Source of the DNA: Bacillus_AB infantis_C
GTDB taxonomy: Bacteria > Bacillota > Bacilli > Bacillales > Cytobacillaceae
Length of the DNA: 64,000 nt
NCBI RefSeq assembly: GCF_050107595.1
Contig: NZ_JBNILH010000007.1
Location: 186,001-250,000, forward strand
Direction of reading: 5' to 3'
Shown here: piece after piece, positions 7,844 to 16,542 of the stretch
Layout of the letters: each line of letters opens with the position of its first letter
Numbering within the stretch: the first letter of the stretch is position 1
The notes under the pieces: generated by a model
What the model was told of the DNA's origin: nothing
Database searches by the model: none
The model's input: only the letters and a program-made list of their open reading frames with translations
Made by a program: the position numbers and the translations under genes

Positions 7844-9536
7844 GTTTAAATCGGCTGACAAGCTGATTGAGCTGTTTTGCCAGCTCTGCGAGACCGTTGG
7901 CATTTTGTTCAACATCGGTCATCACTGAGTTGGATTGGATGATTGTTGCAGCTGTCTCTTCTACACCTGCGGCCGCTTCTTCTGATACCGATGCTATCGT
8001 TTCAACCGACTGGCTGATGGCAGATGTATTCGCATTCGCCTCCTCAAGGGTGCTGCTCATTTTGGAAATCGTCTCCCCTAAAGAGAGTATGGATTCTTTC
8101 AGGCTGCTGAAAGTCTCTTCAGTATCCTTCAGGCTCCCGGTGCCCCGCTGAACCTGTATGTAGCTTTCCTTCAAAGATTCGGCAATCTGCTTTGATTCTT
8201 TCTGAATGCTGGCTACGATGTCTGTGATATGAACCAGCGATGATGTTACCTGCTGGGCAAGGACTTTCACTTCGTTAGCAACGACGGCAAATCCTTTTCC
8301 GCTGTCTCCCGCTCTCGCCGCCTCAATCGCAGCGTTCAGCGCCAGCAGGTTCGTCTGGTCTGCAATACCCTGGATCACTTCAACAAGGGAAGCAATTTCC
8401 CCTGACTGCTTTTCAAGCTCGCCAACTTTGGAAACAGAGCCCTCGACAGTGTTATGAATCTGTGCCATATCCTTTCCCGTCTGCTCCATTCTCTCCATAC
8501 CAATGGAAGCTTCTTTTAATACATTGCCAGCTGTATCTGACATAGATCTGCCAAAATTATGTGCAGCCTTGATGCTCTGTGAGAATCTGGCCATTGTTTC
8601 AGAAAGATCTGATGCTGCAAGCGCCTGCTGATCAGTGCCGGAAGCAAGTTCCTCCATTGTGGCTGATATTTGACTGCTCCCTGTAGCAACCTCGTTAGCA
8701 GACTTTGTCAGGATACTGCTTTGAGCCTGAACCGAACCTGCAGCTTCCTGAATGGAGCCTACCATCTGGAGGAGATTTTCTTTCATATCATCCATGGCAG
8801 TCGCCAGGATTCCGATTTCATCTTTTCCCTTCCAAACGAGCGGTTGTCCAGAAAGATTCCCTGATGATACCAGCCTGGCACTATCAACCACTGCTCTGAG
8901 ATTTTTCTTCACAGTCCTGTTAATAAGAATAATGAATGCAAACCCTGAAGCAGAAGAAACAAGGATGGAAGCAATCAAAATGATGATGCTGGCCTGAAGC
9001 CTTTCCTCAGTACTGGCGATTGACTGGTCCTTGCCTGCCTCCACACTTTCTCTTAATTCATTTAATCGTGCGATGACGGTATCTCTCTTGGTGCGGATAT
9101 CATTCAGAACCGTCAACACCCGGGCATTGCTTTCAACATTTGGTATAAGCTGGTCTTTAAACAGTTCATTAAGCCTCTCATCACTTTCGATGAACTTGGC
9201 ATAAAGATCCTGCTCCTCCTTCGTTTTCATGCTTCCTTTTAGTGAATCATGAAGCTGAAGGAATTCGCCCGATTGCTTATCATAGTTTTCAACGATTCTT
9301 TGCGAGCGCACCTGCACATAATCCAGCACCATGATCGTTTTTGAACGGTAAATGGAGCCCATCTCTGTAAGCTGGACAGCACGCATGCTGTTCTCATCAA
9401 TGGAAGCTACATCCCTTTTAATCAAAGAAAACTGATTAAACACGACTGCTGCTGATAAAATGAACAAACAAATAGTAGCAGAGAAGACAGCTATGTATTT
9501 CTTTCCCAAATTCCAATTTCTTAGTATAGTAATCAT
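7839..9536 (-). CDS. Methyl-accepting chemotaxis protein
   Basis: A 565-aa transmembrane chemoreceptor. TM1 is at residues 13-33, followed by a 150-residue extracellular helical segment of the four-helix-bundle (4HB_MCP) kind. TM2 is near 185-207, followed by a HAMP domain and a long signalling coiled coil. The kinase-binding hairpin tip is intact (IADQTNLLALNAAIEAARAG, near residue 390). The start follows GGGGGATGAA. It stands alone with no che genes nearby, as usual for MCPs. Ligand is unknown. The receptor would signal through CheW/CheA encoded elsewhere. Confidence 0.95.
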   Translation of the reverse strand: MITILRNWNLGKKYIAVFSATICLFILSAAVVFNQFSLIKRDVASIDENSMRAVQLTEMGSIYRSKTIMVLDYVQVRSQRIVENYDKQSGEFLQLHDSLKGSMKTKEEQDLYAKFIESDERLNELFKDQLIPNVESNARVLTVLNDIRTKRDTVIARLNELRESVEAGKDQSIASTEERLQASIIILIASILVSSASGFAFIILINRTVKKNLRAVVDSARLVSSGNLSGQPLVWKGKDEIGILATAMDDMKENLLQMVGSIQEAAGSVQAQSSILTKSANEVATGSSQISATMEELASGTDQQALAASDLSETMARFSQSIKAAHNFGRSMSDTAGNVLKEASIGMERMEQTGKDMAQIHNTVEGSVSKVGELEKQSGEIASLVEVIQGIADQTNLLALNAAIEAARAGDSGKGFAVVANEVKVLAQQVTSSLVHITDIVASIQKESKQIAESLKESYIQVQRGTGSLKDTEETFSSLKESILSLGETISKMSSTLEEANANTSAISQSVETIASVSEEAAAGVEETAATIIQSNSVMTDVEQNANGLAELAKQLNQLVSRFKL

Positions 9537-9808
9537 TTCATCCCCCAGTATCAGTCTTTTTTACTATTATCGGCCGAAAATTAACAAGAATCAATAGAAT
9601 AAACAGAAAATATTCATTTTTCTAAATAAATTTAAGGTAAATAGTACTATAGTGAGCCGGGGGATTACAGGGGGCTTACCAGGGTTTAAGGCATTAAACA
9701 AGCGCAGTGGCTCTTGTCATTCTATTCCTATTGTAAGAAAGGCCGCTGAAAATATCTTCTTCCCTTTTGGCCCAGCAGCCAAAGCTTCAAAAATACATTC
9801 TTATCCTA

Positions 9809-9844
9809 ATAAAAGGAGAGGGCATATATGCCCTCTCCTTTTAT
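9809..9844 (-). terminator. Intrinsic terminator of the NlpC/P60 gene
   Basis: A perfect palindrome of 32 bases (arms AAAAGGAGAGGGCATA / TATGCCCTCTCCTTTT), centred 14-50 bases past the stop, with T runs on both sides. Confidence 0.85.
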
Positions 9845-9857
9845 TTAGAAGATTCTA

Positions 9858-11159
9858 TTAACGGACTCTTACTACACGTCCGTTGAATTTCTGTGCCCAA
9901 TAGCCGCTTGACATATTGGCAATCGCTACGCCTGTGGAACTTTGGGAACCGATGAATTTACCGCCGCCGATATAAATTCCGACATGTCCATCTGTTTTAT
10001 AAGTATTGAAGAATACTAGGTCCCCTGGCTGCATTTCGCTTGTGGAAACGCGGGTGCCTGAGTTTTTAAGAGAATCAGTACTTGATCCGACACTGATGCC
10101 AGCCTGCGCAAAAGCCCAGTGTACAAACCCGGAGCAGTCGAAACGGCCGTTGGCAACGTCAGATGCAGTTCTTCCTCCACCGAAAACATAAACGGAATTT
10201 CCGATATATTTATAACCTGCAGTAATGACAGTATTAATATTGCCGTTTGCCTTCGGAGCTGGTGAGAATGACTGAGTACTGCTGCCTCCGCCATTATTGC
10301 TGCTTCCGCTATTGCTTCCTGCTCCGCTGTTTGAAGAAGCTGTTGTATTAGAGCTGTAGCTCCTTTGCACTGCTTTGGCAGCTTCGGCAGCCTGGCGTTT
10401 TCTTTCCTGCTCAATCGCATTGTCAATTGAAGACAGTTCAGTTGCCAGTGAAGCATCTTTTTGAAGCAAGTCCGCTTTCAGGGCAGAAGCCTGCTTTTCC
10501 TTTTGCTGAACCTCAGCCTTAAGTGTATCAATCTGTGCCTTCTGTTCAAGAATCTGAGCCTGCATGCCTTCAAGCTCTGTCTTCATTTCATTAAGGCCAG
10601 CCAGTTTTTTCTCAACAGAAGCCTGCTTTTCTTCTAGCTCCTTCTTGTCCGCTTCATGCTCTTCCATCAAACCTCTGTCAGCCTCGACGATCTTAGCTAC
10701 CGCTCCTACACGGTCAATAAAATCACTGAAACTAGTAGATCCCATCAGCACTTCAATATATCCGACTGAAGCACCGCTCTCCTGGAACGACTTGGCCCTT
10801 TCCTTCAGCACTTCGTTCCTCTTCTCAATACGTTCCTGAATGACAGCGACTTCTTTCTTCAGTTCTTCAATCTCTGCATTTGTTGCAGCGATTTCCTCTT
10901 TTGTGGCCGATATCTTGCTGTTATTATCCTTGATAGCCTGATTGACGCGTGCAATTTGGGCATTCAATTTTTCCAGTTCATTCTGGGCTTTTGCAATCTC
11001 TTGAGCTGCCTTGGATATATTGGCCTGGATTCCAGAACGCTGTTCCTGGATTTGAGCTTTTTTGCTGTGTAATGTATCCGCATTTACTGCCGGGATGGAA
11101 AATGCACTTCCCAGGCCAAGCATAATTGTCGTGTTTAGCACTACTAATTTCTTTTTCAT
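9858..11159 (-). CDS. Secreted CwlO-like NlpC/P60 peptidoglycan endopeptidase
   Basis: A 433-aa exported cell-wall hydrolase. The start at 11159 follows GGGGGAAGAGAG and opens a signal peptide (MKKKLVVLNTTIMLGLGSAF). Residues 30-250 are a coiled coil rich in Gln, Lys and Glu, of the PcsB/CwlO N-terminal type. A Ser/Gly/Asn linker follows, then an NlpC/P60 domain with catalytic Cys (RFDCSGFVHWAF), His (DGHVGIYIGGG) and a third polar residue. CwlO-type enzymes cut the gamma-D-Glu-meso-DAP bond and need FtsEX for activation in B. subtilis. Only the hydrolase is in this window. Control by WalRK is expected for the family, but I found no clear WalR box. Confidence 0.9.
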   Translation of the reverse strand: MKKKLVVLNTTIMLGLGSAFSIPAVNADTLHSKKAQIQEQRSGIQANISKAAQEIAKAQNELEKLNAQIARVNQAIKDNNSKISATKEEIAATNAEIEELKKEVAVIQERIEKRNEVLKERAKSFQESGASVGYIEVLMGSTSFSDFIDRVGAVAKIVEADRGLMEEHEADKKELEEKQASVEKKLAGLNEMKTELEGMQAQILEQKAQIDTLKAEVQQKEKQASALKADLLQKDASLATELSSIDNAIEQERKRQAAEAAKAVQRSYSSNTTASSNSGAGSNSGSSNNGGGSSTQSFSPAPKANGNINTVITAGYKYIGNSVYVFGGGRTASDVANGRFDCSGFVHWAFAQAGISVGSSTDSLKNSGTRVSTSEMQPGDLVFFNTYKTDGHVGIYIGGGKFIGSQSSTGVAIANMSSGYWAQKFNGRVVRVR

Positions 11160-11605
11160 CGCTCTCTTCCCCCTGCTTCCCTTTGCCAAGCTATAAGATT
11201 CTCTCTTTAATCTAAATTGCAAAAGCCAACGGCAAACTATTATGTATTTAAAATTTTAATATCAATTCTTCTGTGACAAATTTCTATTAAATAAACCAAT
11301 TTAAACCTTTTTTTCACATTTAGAAGTATAACATCCAAATCTTTCAAACAGGTAATAATTATATTACAGTTATATTTCAATCGTGACATTAAACCACTTT
11401 TATACTAGTTTTTACGGTATAAATACCTTTATTTTACAATTAAACAGCGAAAATCTATCTAAACGTGCCATTTAGACATTTTTTTCTCCATACATTCATC
11501 CGGGTAAATTAGCATATATTAAGCAGGAAGTTTTGTTTTGTATAATATTGGCTATAAAAACTTATTATCCCATTTTCCGACAATCACTCTTTGGCTGGTG
11601 AATAT
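11160..11605. other. Long AT-rich intergenic region
   Basis: About 445 bases between the divergently oriented hydrolase and the 49-codon small gene. It is very AT-rich, with a -10-like TATAAT at 11541-11546 pointing right but no good -35 at the right distance. It should hold the hydrolase promoter region. No convincing WalR direct repeat, riboswitch or coding stretch was seen. Confidence 0.5.
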
Positions 11606-11755
11606 ATGGCGAATAGAAAAAGAAGGAAAAAACGAAAGCAGGTGGCCGGAAGACAAAAAGACTCGATGTTCATGGAAATTCTATCGGAAGGCCTCAGCCA
11701 ATTATTAAACCCGTTTTTATGGCTGGTAAGGCTGATTTCACGTTTGTGGGATTGA
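11606..11755 (+). CDS. Small basic-amphipathic protein, 49 aa, unknown
   Basis: An ATG at 11606 stands five bases after GGTGA and opens 49 codons. The first 18 residues are strongly basic (MANRKRRKKRKQVAGRQK). The rest is hydrophobic and aromatic (LNPFLWLVRLISRLWD at the end), like a membrane-interface helix. A TATAAT hexamer lies 60 bases upstream. A longer open frame on the other strand has no such binding site. No family is recognised. It could be a small membrane-associated peptide, or chance; a conserved homologue at the same locus would settle it. Confidence 0.5.
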   Translation: MANRKRRKKRKQVAGRQKDSMFMEILSEGLSQLLNPFLWLVRLISRLWD

Positions 11756-11872
11756 ACGAAGATATAAAGCCGATGAAATGTTTTCTGGGTCACAATATAT
11801 AAATCAATACCGGTAATTTGACATGCAGTATGTAATCGGTTAGGAGAATCAGGCAGTTGTTACCTTCCCCTT

Positions 11873-12280
11873 TAATACCTTATGTATCCCGTTTGAGGTA
11901 CTCTGATGGGTGAATCCACCTTCTTGAGTACCTTTTATGTCCCTTTTGAGGCACTCTGATCGGTCAATCCGCCATCTTGAGTACCTCTTATGTCTCTTTT
12001 GAGGCACTCTGATCGGTCAATCCGCCATCTTGAGTACCTCTTATGTCTCTTTTGAGGCACTCTGATCGGGCAATCTGCTTTCTTGAGTACCTCTTATGTC
12101 CCTTTTGAGGCACTCTGATCGGGCAAACTGCTTTCTTGAGTACCTCTTATGTCCCTTTTGAGGCACTCTGATTGGGCAATCCGCCATCTTGAGTACCTCT
12201 TATGTCCCTTTTGAGGCACTCTGATCGGTCAATCCGCCACCTAGAGTACCTCACGTACTCAGCTTCAAGCACTCTGATCA
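11873..12280. repeat. 53-bp tandem array 1 (about eight units, hairpin-forming)
   Basis: The anchor CTCTGAT recurs at 11901, 11954, 12007, 12060, 12113, 12166, 12219 and 12272: eight copies at exactly 53-bp spacing. Each unit holds GAGTACCTC and GAGGCACTC around a 13-base spacer. On the minus strand this reads as stem GAGTGCCTC / GAGGTACTC with loop AAAAGGGACATAA or AAAAGAGACATAA. The 22-base linkers vary more than the stems. The outermost units are decayed. It is not CRISPR, because the whole unit is repeated without unique spacers. It lies downstream of the terminator of the SAM-cleaving enzyme gene (minus strand). Confidence 0.95.
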
Positions 12281-12353
12281 GTGGTTTCTGGCTGCCTCTT
12301 CTCCTCCGAAGCATTCTCCTATTGATAAAATTTTCAGATCAACCTTCCCAAAG

Positions 12354-12377
12354 AAAAAAAGACCTATCCGGTCTTTC
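12354..12377 (-). terminator. Intrinsic terminator
   Basis: AAAGACC / GGTCTTT arms with a 5-base loop and T7 on the minus strand, about 90 bases past the stop of the SAM hydroxide adenosyltransferase gene and before array 1. Confidence 0.75.
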
Positions 12378-12466
12378 TAATGGATTTTGACATTAACTTT
12401 TATCCTCCATCTTCTTGCAGCAAAAGGACATAATTAGCAAGCAGGCCTGCACTCCCGCAGCCCCTC

Positions 12467-13357
12467 TCATGTGGCAGCAGCCTCATGTTCAAAGTTTTTC
12501 TGCAGCATCTCTCTGGGATCCGCCTTTTCAACTGCTATGGTCCAATCTTGCCCTCCCCCTATCGAAAATATTTCAGAAAAAGAACCTTGGTTAACAGCCA
12601 GCCCAAGATTGCCAAGTGAGTTTATATAGGCAACAGGTTCTCCCCCGGGGACATCAGCAAAAGATTTCCCAAAAGTAACCAGCCCTCTAAAGGCAAGTGA
12701 CTGGCCGGCCCTTATTTCCACTTTCAGTTTGTCTCCATATGCCACACTCATCTCTTTTAGCAGAGACCTGCCAATATTCGTCCACAAATTACCGAAGCGG
12801 ACATCCATAATCTCAATACACCCTGCAGCTTTGCCTTTCTTGAGCGAAGAGCATGCAGCATGCAGAACACAAATGCCTGCGGGGTCGGCAGCTCCCCCCA
12901 GTTCTTCAAAGCTGACTGCCCCGCTGGCCAGCCTTGCCCCTGTATACGCATATATATCCCTGCCGTGGAATGTATGAGATTCCAAAGATCCTGGAAGACG
13001 GTTCATCGTCTCATCAATGACCCTTGCTTTTGTGATCCCTGCATTCATGATGACATGAGTCAATGTACCATTATCCGGTGTTATGACCACCTGTCCGGAC
13101 AATGTTTTGACAGCCAGGCTCCTCCTCTCAGAACCAACACCAGGATCGACGACAGAAACAAAGACTGTCCCCTCAGGCCAATATGGGAGAGTCTGATTAA
13201 GCCTGCAGGATGCCTCCCATATGGAAAAAGCAGGAATGTTATGCGTCAAATTGAAAATTGGAATGGCAGGGCTGACGGAAAAAGCAACACCGTGCATCGC
13301 ACTGACCGCCCCATCTGCTAATCCGAAATCTGATTGAAATACTAAAGCCCTTCCCAT
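12467..13357 (-). CDS. SAM hydroxide adenosyltransferase (S-adenosylmethionine hydrolase family, DUF62)
   Basis: A 296-aa protein of the DUF62/fluorinase-like family. These enzymes use water or hydroxide to split S-adenosylmethionine to adenosine and methionine. Visible motifs: FQSDFGLADGAVSAMHGV at the start, VDPGVGSERR near residue 75, TPDNGTLT near 97 and SHTFHGRDIYAYTGARLA near 130. A C-terminal beta-barrel domain follows. The start is ATG at 13357 after AAAGGGTG; a GTG three codons earlier is possible. It lies 93 bases after a ComK homologue in the same direction. Its physiological role in bacteria is poorly known; some relatives sit with cobalt or thiamine transport genes, which is not so here. 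Confidence 0.85.
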   Translation of the reverse strand: MGRALVFQSDFGLADGAVSAMHGVAFSVSPAIPIFNLTHNIPAFSIWEASCRLNQTLPYWPEGTVFVSVVDPGVGSERRSLAVKTLSGQVVITPDNGTLTHVIMNAGITKARVIDETMNRLPGSLESHTFHGRDIYAYTGARLASGAVSFEELGGAADPAGICVLHAACSSLKKGKAAGCIEIMDVRFGNLWTNIGRSLLKEMSVAYGDKLKVEIRAGQSLAFRGLVTFGKSFADVPGGEPVAYINSLGNLGLAVNQGSFSEIFSIGGGQDWTIAVEKADPREMLQKNFEHEAAAT

Positions 13358-13450
13358 CTCTTTCACCCTTTCAAAATTTGTGTATAAAAAGAGTTATGCC
13401 GGGAAAGACTCAAAAATTCTCAATTTTTTCTCTGCATAAATAAGTTTGGC

Positions 13451-14074
13451 TCACTCACTTATTTTGAAGCCAGCCGGCGGGTTATAAAGATATGTCAGTG
13501 TTCTGCCTGTTGCCTTTTCGATCCGGTATTTATAGCTCTCAGCCCTGGCCATCCTGTTTTTGAAAAGTTTTTCCGAAATATCAAGATGTACTGTTTTTCC
13601 GTTTATAAGCAGGACAGCACATTTATTCTCACCGATGGCTGCCACATCTTCTATCCCGTGAAGCGAAAACCATACGCAGTCTTCATGAAAGGGAGCTTTG
13701 TGAGGAAACCAAAACATGTCCTGCAGGCCGCAGAGCCGTACCGGCGGCATGCTGACTTTGCCTAATACTTTCTTAGTCCCCTTCATAGCGCCCTTTAAAT
13801 TGCTTCCCAGCTGCTGAAGAGAATCATTCATTACCTCATGCGGGGGCCCTTTAACCAAAACTGTCCCCTCTTCCATGCCCACAATTTCAGCATGCCACTC
13901 CCCAAAAGGATTCCTAAACGGCATGATACAGAGCGTCTCTCTCTTTATAAGGTATTTCTCTATATATAGCTGATCCAAACTTTCCCCTCCCCTGGTCTGA
14001 CCCATATTTAAAGAAGCTTGTACAATTTTCTTAGCAAGAATAATTTTCTTCATTGATATCAGCTGTGAATTCAC
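13451..14074 (-). CDS. comK: ComK-family competence transcription factor
   Basis: A 207-aa protein aligned by eye to B. subtilis ComK along its length. Matching blocks include an N-terminal strand (LIKRETLCIMPF), the central FWFPHKAPFHEDCVWFSLHG, and the most conserved block VLLINGKTVHLDISEKLFKNRM, which parallels ComK VTFSNGKTMELPISYNSFENQV. ComK activates DNA-uptake genes by binding paired AAAA-N5-TTTT boxes. The start is GTG at 14074 with GGAGG 12 bases before; it sits inside a short palindrome TGTGAATTCACA. No clear K-box autoregulatory pair was found upstream. It could be a ComK2-type paralogue; whether this strain becomes competent is unknown. Confidence 0.8.
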   Translation of the reverse strand: MNSQLISMKKIILAKKIVQASLNMGQTRGGESLDQLYIEKYLIKRETLCIMPFRNPFGEWHAEIVGMEEGTVLVKGPPHEVMNDSLQQLGSNLKGAMKGTKKVLGKVSMPPVRLCGLQDMFWFPHKAPFHEDCVWFSLHGIEDVAAIGENKCAVLLINGKTVHLDISEKLFKNRMARAESYKYRIEKATGRTLTYLYNPPAGFKISE

Positions 14075-14262
14075 ATAAGAAACACCTCCAAATCGGAAAA
14101 GGTTTATGTATGTGTAAACAGTGTGCGTATGTGAAGGGTTCGAAGAAGAAGAAATGAAAAATGCGGAGTTTTTCAGAAGAAAATGGCTTCCAGTCCTGCT
14201 GCCAGAAGCCTGTGAATCTTAGTGATCAGGATAATTATACAATTAATAGAATATTTTGTAAA

Positions 14263-14634
14263 TTAGTTTTCTCTTACTGTTTTTGTATAAGCTTCTTCCC
14301 CGCCGGCATGATTTGATGGGGAAGCAATATTAAGGAGAACTACACCAAGAATAATTAGGATGATTCCTGCAGCGCTCAGCATACTGAGCTTTTCTTTCCA
14401 AATCAATATGCCTATTACGGCAGTTGCAGCAGTGCCGATTCCAGACCAGATAGCATACGCGATGCTCAATGGGATTGTTTTTAAGGAAAGAGATAAAGCA
14501 AAAAACGCCACTCCAAAACCAAGGAGCACCCCTAGCGCTGGCCATATTTTCGTAAACCCTTCAGAGGCCTTCAGCATAGAAGTTCCGAATAATTCTGCTG
14601 CAATGGCAATGAACAGAAATATATAAGCCTTCAA
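14263..14634 (-). CDS. SMR-family multidrug efflux protein
   Basis: A 123-aa protein with four membrane helices, typical of small multidrug resistance transporters (EmrE/QacC). The key membrane-embedded Glu lies in AIAAELFGTSMLKASEGF (Glu14), and the signature SLKTIPLSIAYAIWSGIGTA follows. Such proteins exchange lipophilic cations such as quaternary ammonium compounds for protons, as antiparallel dimers. The start is ATG after AGGTGATTTAATTGA. A single SMR gene is present, so it should act as a homodimer, unlike paired EbrAB or YkkCD systems. Gdx-type guanidinium export is an alternative I cannot exclude. Confidence 0.9.
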   Translation of the reverse strand: MKAYIFLFIAIAAELFGTSMLKASEGFTKIWPALGVLLGFGVAFFALSLSLKTIPLSIAYAIWSGIGTAATAVIGILIWKEKLSMLSAAGIILIILGVVLLNIASPSNHAGGEEAYTKTVREN

Positions 14635-14664
14635 TTAAATCACCTTCTATGTATTTTTTTTTCA

Positions 14665-14692
14665 AGAAAAAAGCTCTCCTCGAGGGAGAGCC
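14665..14692 (-). terminator. Intrinsic terminator of the M32 carboxypeptidase gene
   Basis: GCTCTCC / GGAGAGC arms followed on the minus strand by T6, directly after the stop. Confidence 0.8.
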
Positions 14693-14697
14693 TTTCC

Positions 14698-16227
14698 TTA
14701 GCAATTATATAATTTCCCATATTTATCTTCAAGGTATTGAATAAGATACTCAGCATTAAGCTCTTCACCCGTCACCTTTTGAATCAACACATCCGGTGTA
14801 AAGGTTTTACCATACTGATGAATATTTTCTTTCAGCCATTGCATGATGGTGCTGAAATCACCTTCCGCTATCTTCTCCCAGAAATCCGGGATTTGTTTTT
14901 TAATTGCTGCCAGAATCTGCGCTGCATACAGATTGCCCAAGGAATACGAAGGGAAATAGCCAAATCCGCCGAATGACCAGTGTACATCCTGAAGCACCCC
15001 TGCTGTATCTGTCTCAGGTGTAATCCCCAGGTAATCTTCCATCTTTTTATTCCATGCTTCCGGGAGGTCCTTTGCCGAGAGCGTCCCTTCAAAAAGGCTT
15101 TTTTCAATCTCATAGCGGAGCATGATATGAAGATTATAGGTCAGTTCATCGGCTTCCACCCGGATAAAGGATGGATTGACTGCATTTATCGCCTGGTAAA
15201 ACTGATCTTCCGTTACATTGGCCAGCTGTTCCGGGAAGGTTTTCTGGAATTCAGGATAAAAGCGGCTCCAGAACTGCCTGCTTCTGCCAACCATATTCTC
15301 AAGAAATCTTGATTGCGATTCATGGATGCCGAAAGATGCCCCTTCCCTGAGACAAGTTCCCTCAAGAGCAGGATCGATCTGCTGTTCATAAATTCCGTGA
15401 CCGGCTTCATGGATAGTGCCGAACAGAGCTGTCAATACATTGTATTCAGCATATCTGGTCGTAATCCTGACATCTCTTGTATTGATTGGCTGTGCAAAAG
15501 GATGGACTGTTTCATCCAGCCTGCCTGCATCCAGATCAAAGCCGATTTCAGGAAGGATCCTTCTGTTGAAATCCTTCTGTTTCCCAACCGGAAAGGACTG
15601 TTTGACGATCTCAACAGGCAGATTTGAACCAGAGTTCTGTATTTTCTTCAGCAGCCTCACACTGCTTTTGCGCAGGGATGAAAAAAGAGGATCAAGCTTT
15701 TTTACTGTCAGCCCTGGTTCGAAATCTTCCAGCAGTGCGTCATAAGGATGTTCATATTCGCCATAAAGCTTTATGAATTGTTTTTTGTAATCTATAATCT
15801 TTTCCAGGTAAGGAAGATAATGCAGAAAATCATTCTTTTCCCTGGCTTCTTCCCAGGCATTGTTGGCATCTGCAGTCAGAATGCTATATTCTTTGTACAT
15901 GTCAGCAGGGATGCTCTTGGATTTATCATAAAATGTTTTTCTTTCCCTGATTCTTGCCTGCAATCTTTCATTCGGCTGGGCAGCTTTTTCTTTATCGTCC
16001 AGAATGGCGAGCACCTCTCCGAGTTCCCCGCTCACCTGAAGCTTGAAAATTTCCGTTTCAAGCGTCCCGATTGACTTGGAGAAAAATCCTCTCCCTTTTT
16101 TCGGGGCCATCACCTTCTGATCCCAGCCCAAAAGGCTGGAGATGCTTGTTAGATGCGTTATTTTCTCATCTATTTCTTCAAACCTCTTTAAGGCAGCTTC
16201 ATATGAAAGTACAGCAGCAGTTTGCAT
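14698..16227 (-). CDS. M32-family metallocarboxypeptidase (Taq type)
   Basis: A 509-aa zinc carboxypeptidase. The metal site HEAGH is in GTIHEAGHGIYEQQIDP near residue 270, with the downstream Glu ligand in CLREGASFGIHESQSR. The M32 C-terminal block DVHWSFGGFGYFPSYSLGNL is intact. Length is usual for the family. The start follows GGGGGGATTTT. It is cytoplasmic (no signal peptide) and removes C-terminal residues from peptides, which suits the peptide-scavenging genes elsewhere in the window. Monocistronic, with its own terminator. Confidence 0.93.
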   Translation of the reverse strand: MQTAAVLSYEAALKRFEEIDEKITHLTSISSLLGWDQKVMAPKKGRGFFSKSIGTLETEIFKLQVSGELGEVLAILDDKEKAAQPNERLQARIRERKTFYDKSKSIPADMYKEYSILTADANNAWEEAREKNDFLHYLPYLEKIIDYKKQFIKLYGEYEHPYDALLEDFEPGLTVKKLDPLFSSLRKSSVRLLKKIQNSGSNLPVEIVKQSFPVGKQKDFNRRILPEIGFDLDAGRLDETVHPFAQPINTRDVRITTRYAEYNVLTALFGTIHEAGHGIYEQQIDPALEGTCLREGASFGIHESQSRFLENMVGRSRQFWSRFYPEFQKTFPEQLANVTEDQFYQAINAVNPSFIRVEADELTYNLHIMLRYEIEKSLFEGTLSAKDLPEAWNKKMEDYLGITPETDTAGVLQDVHWSFGGFGYFPSYSLGNLYAAQILAAIKKQIPDFWEKIAEGDFSTIMQWLKENIHQYGKTFTPDVLIQKVTGEELNAEYLIQYLEDKYGKLYNC

Positions 16228-16542
16228 AAAATCCCCCCTGATATATTATCAATATAGAATATTCGGTCTATTTAATTATAAAAAGAACAGCTCTCTTTTT
16301 CAATAAACTTTGCTGGTGTTCTGTATAGATTTTGGGATAATCCGTCTGAAACAGTTTACACACAGCCTATTAAAAATCTGGCATAAAAGCCTTACTAAAG
16401 CATTTACCATTCCCTTTCCGAAGCCCAGACAGGTTTCGTCCTGGTTGGCTAATTAAAGCATTTCTTTTCTTATTATTTTCCAAAGGTGTTAGAATAGTAT
16501 TATTCGAAATTTCTGTCATCTATAAGAAAGAAGGTAGCTTAT
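16228..16542. other. Divergent promoter region
   Basis: An AT-rich gap between the M32 peptidase (minus) and the 2-hydroxyacid dehydrogenase (plus). Near 16491 TAGAAT could be a -10 for the plus-strand gene. No operator, riboswitch or small gene is evident. Confidence 0.4.

Noticed and set aside
11223..11600. WalR direct repeat upstream of the CwlO-like gene
   Set aside because: The nearest match (ATTACA-N5-ATTTCA on the plus strand) fails in a key position.
11873..12280. CRISPR array
   Set aside because: The whole 53-bp unit is repeated, including the part that would be spacer; no cas genes are in the window.
14100..14200. ComK autoregulatory K-box (AAAA-N5-TTTT)
   Set aside because: The only A/T pair found (near 14157) has a spacing of seven or eight bases, not five.
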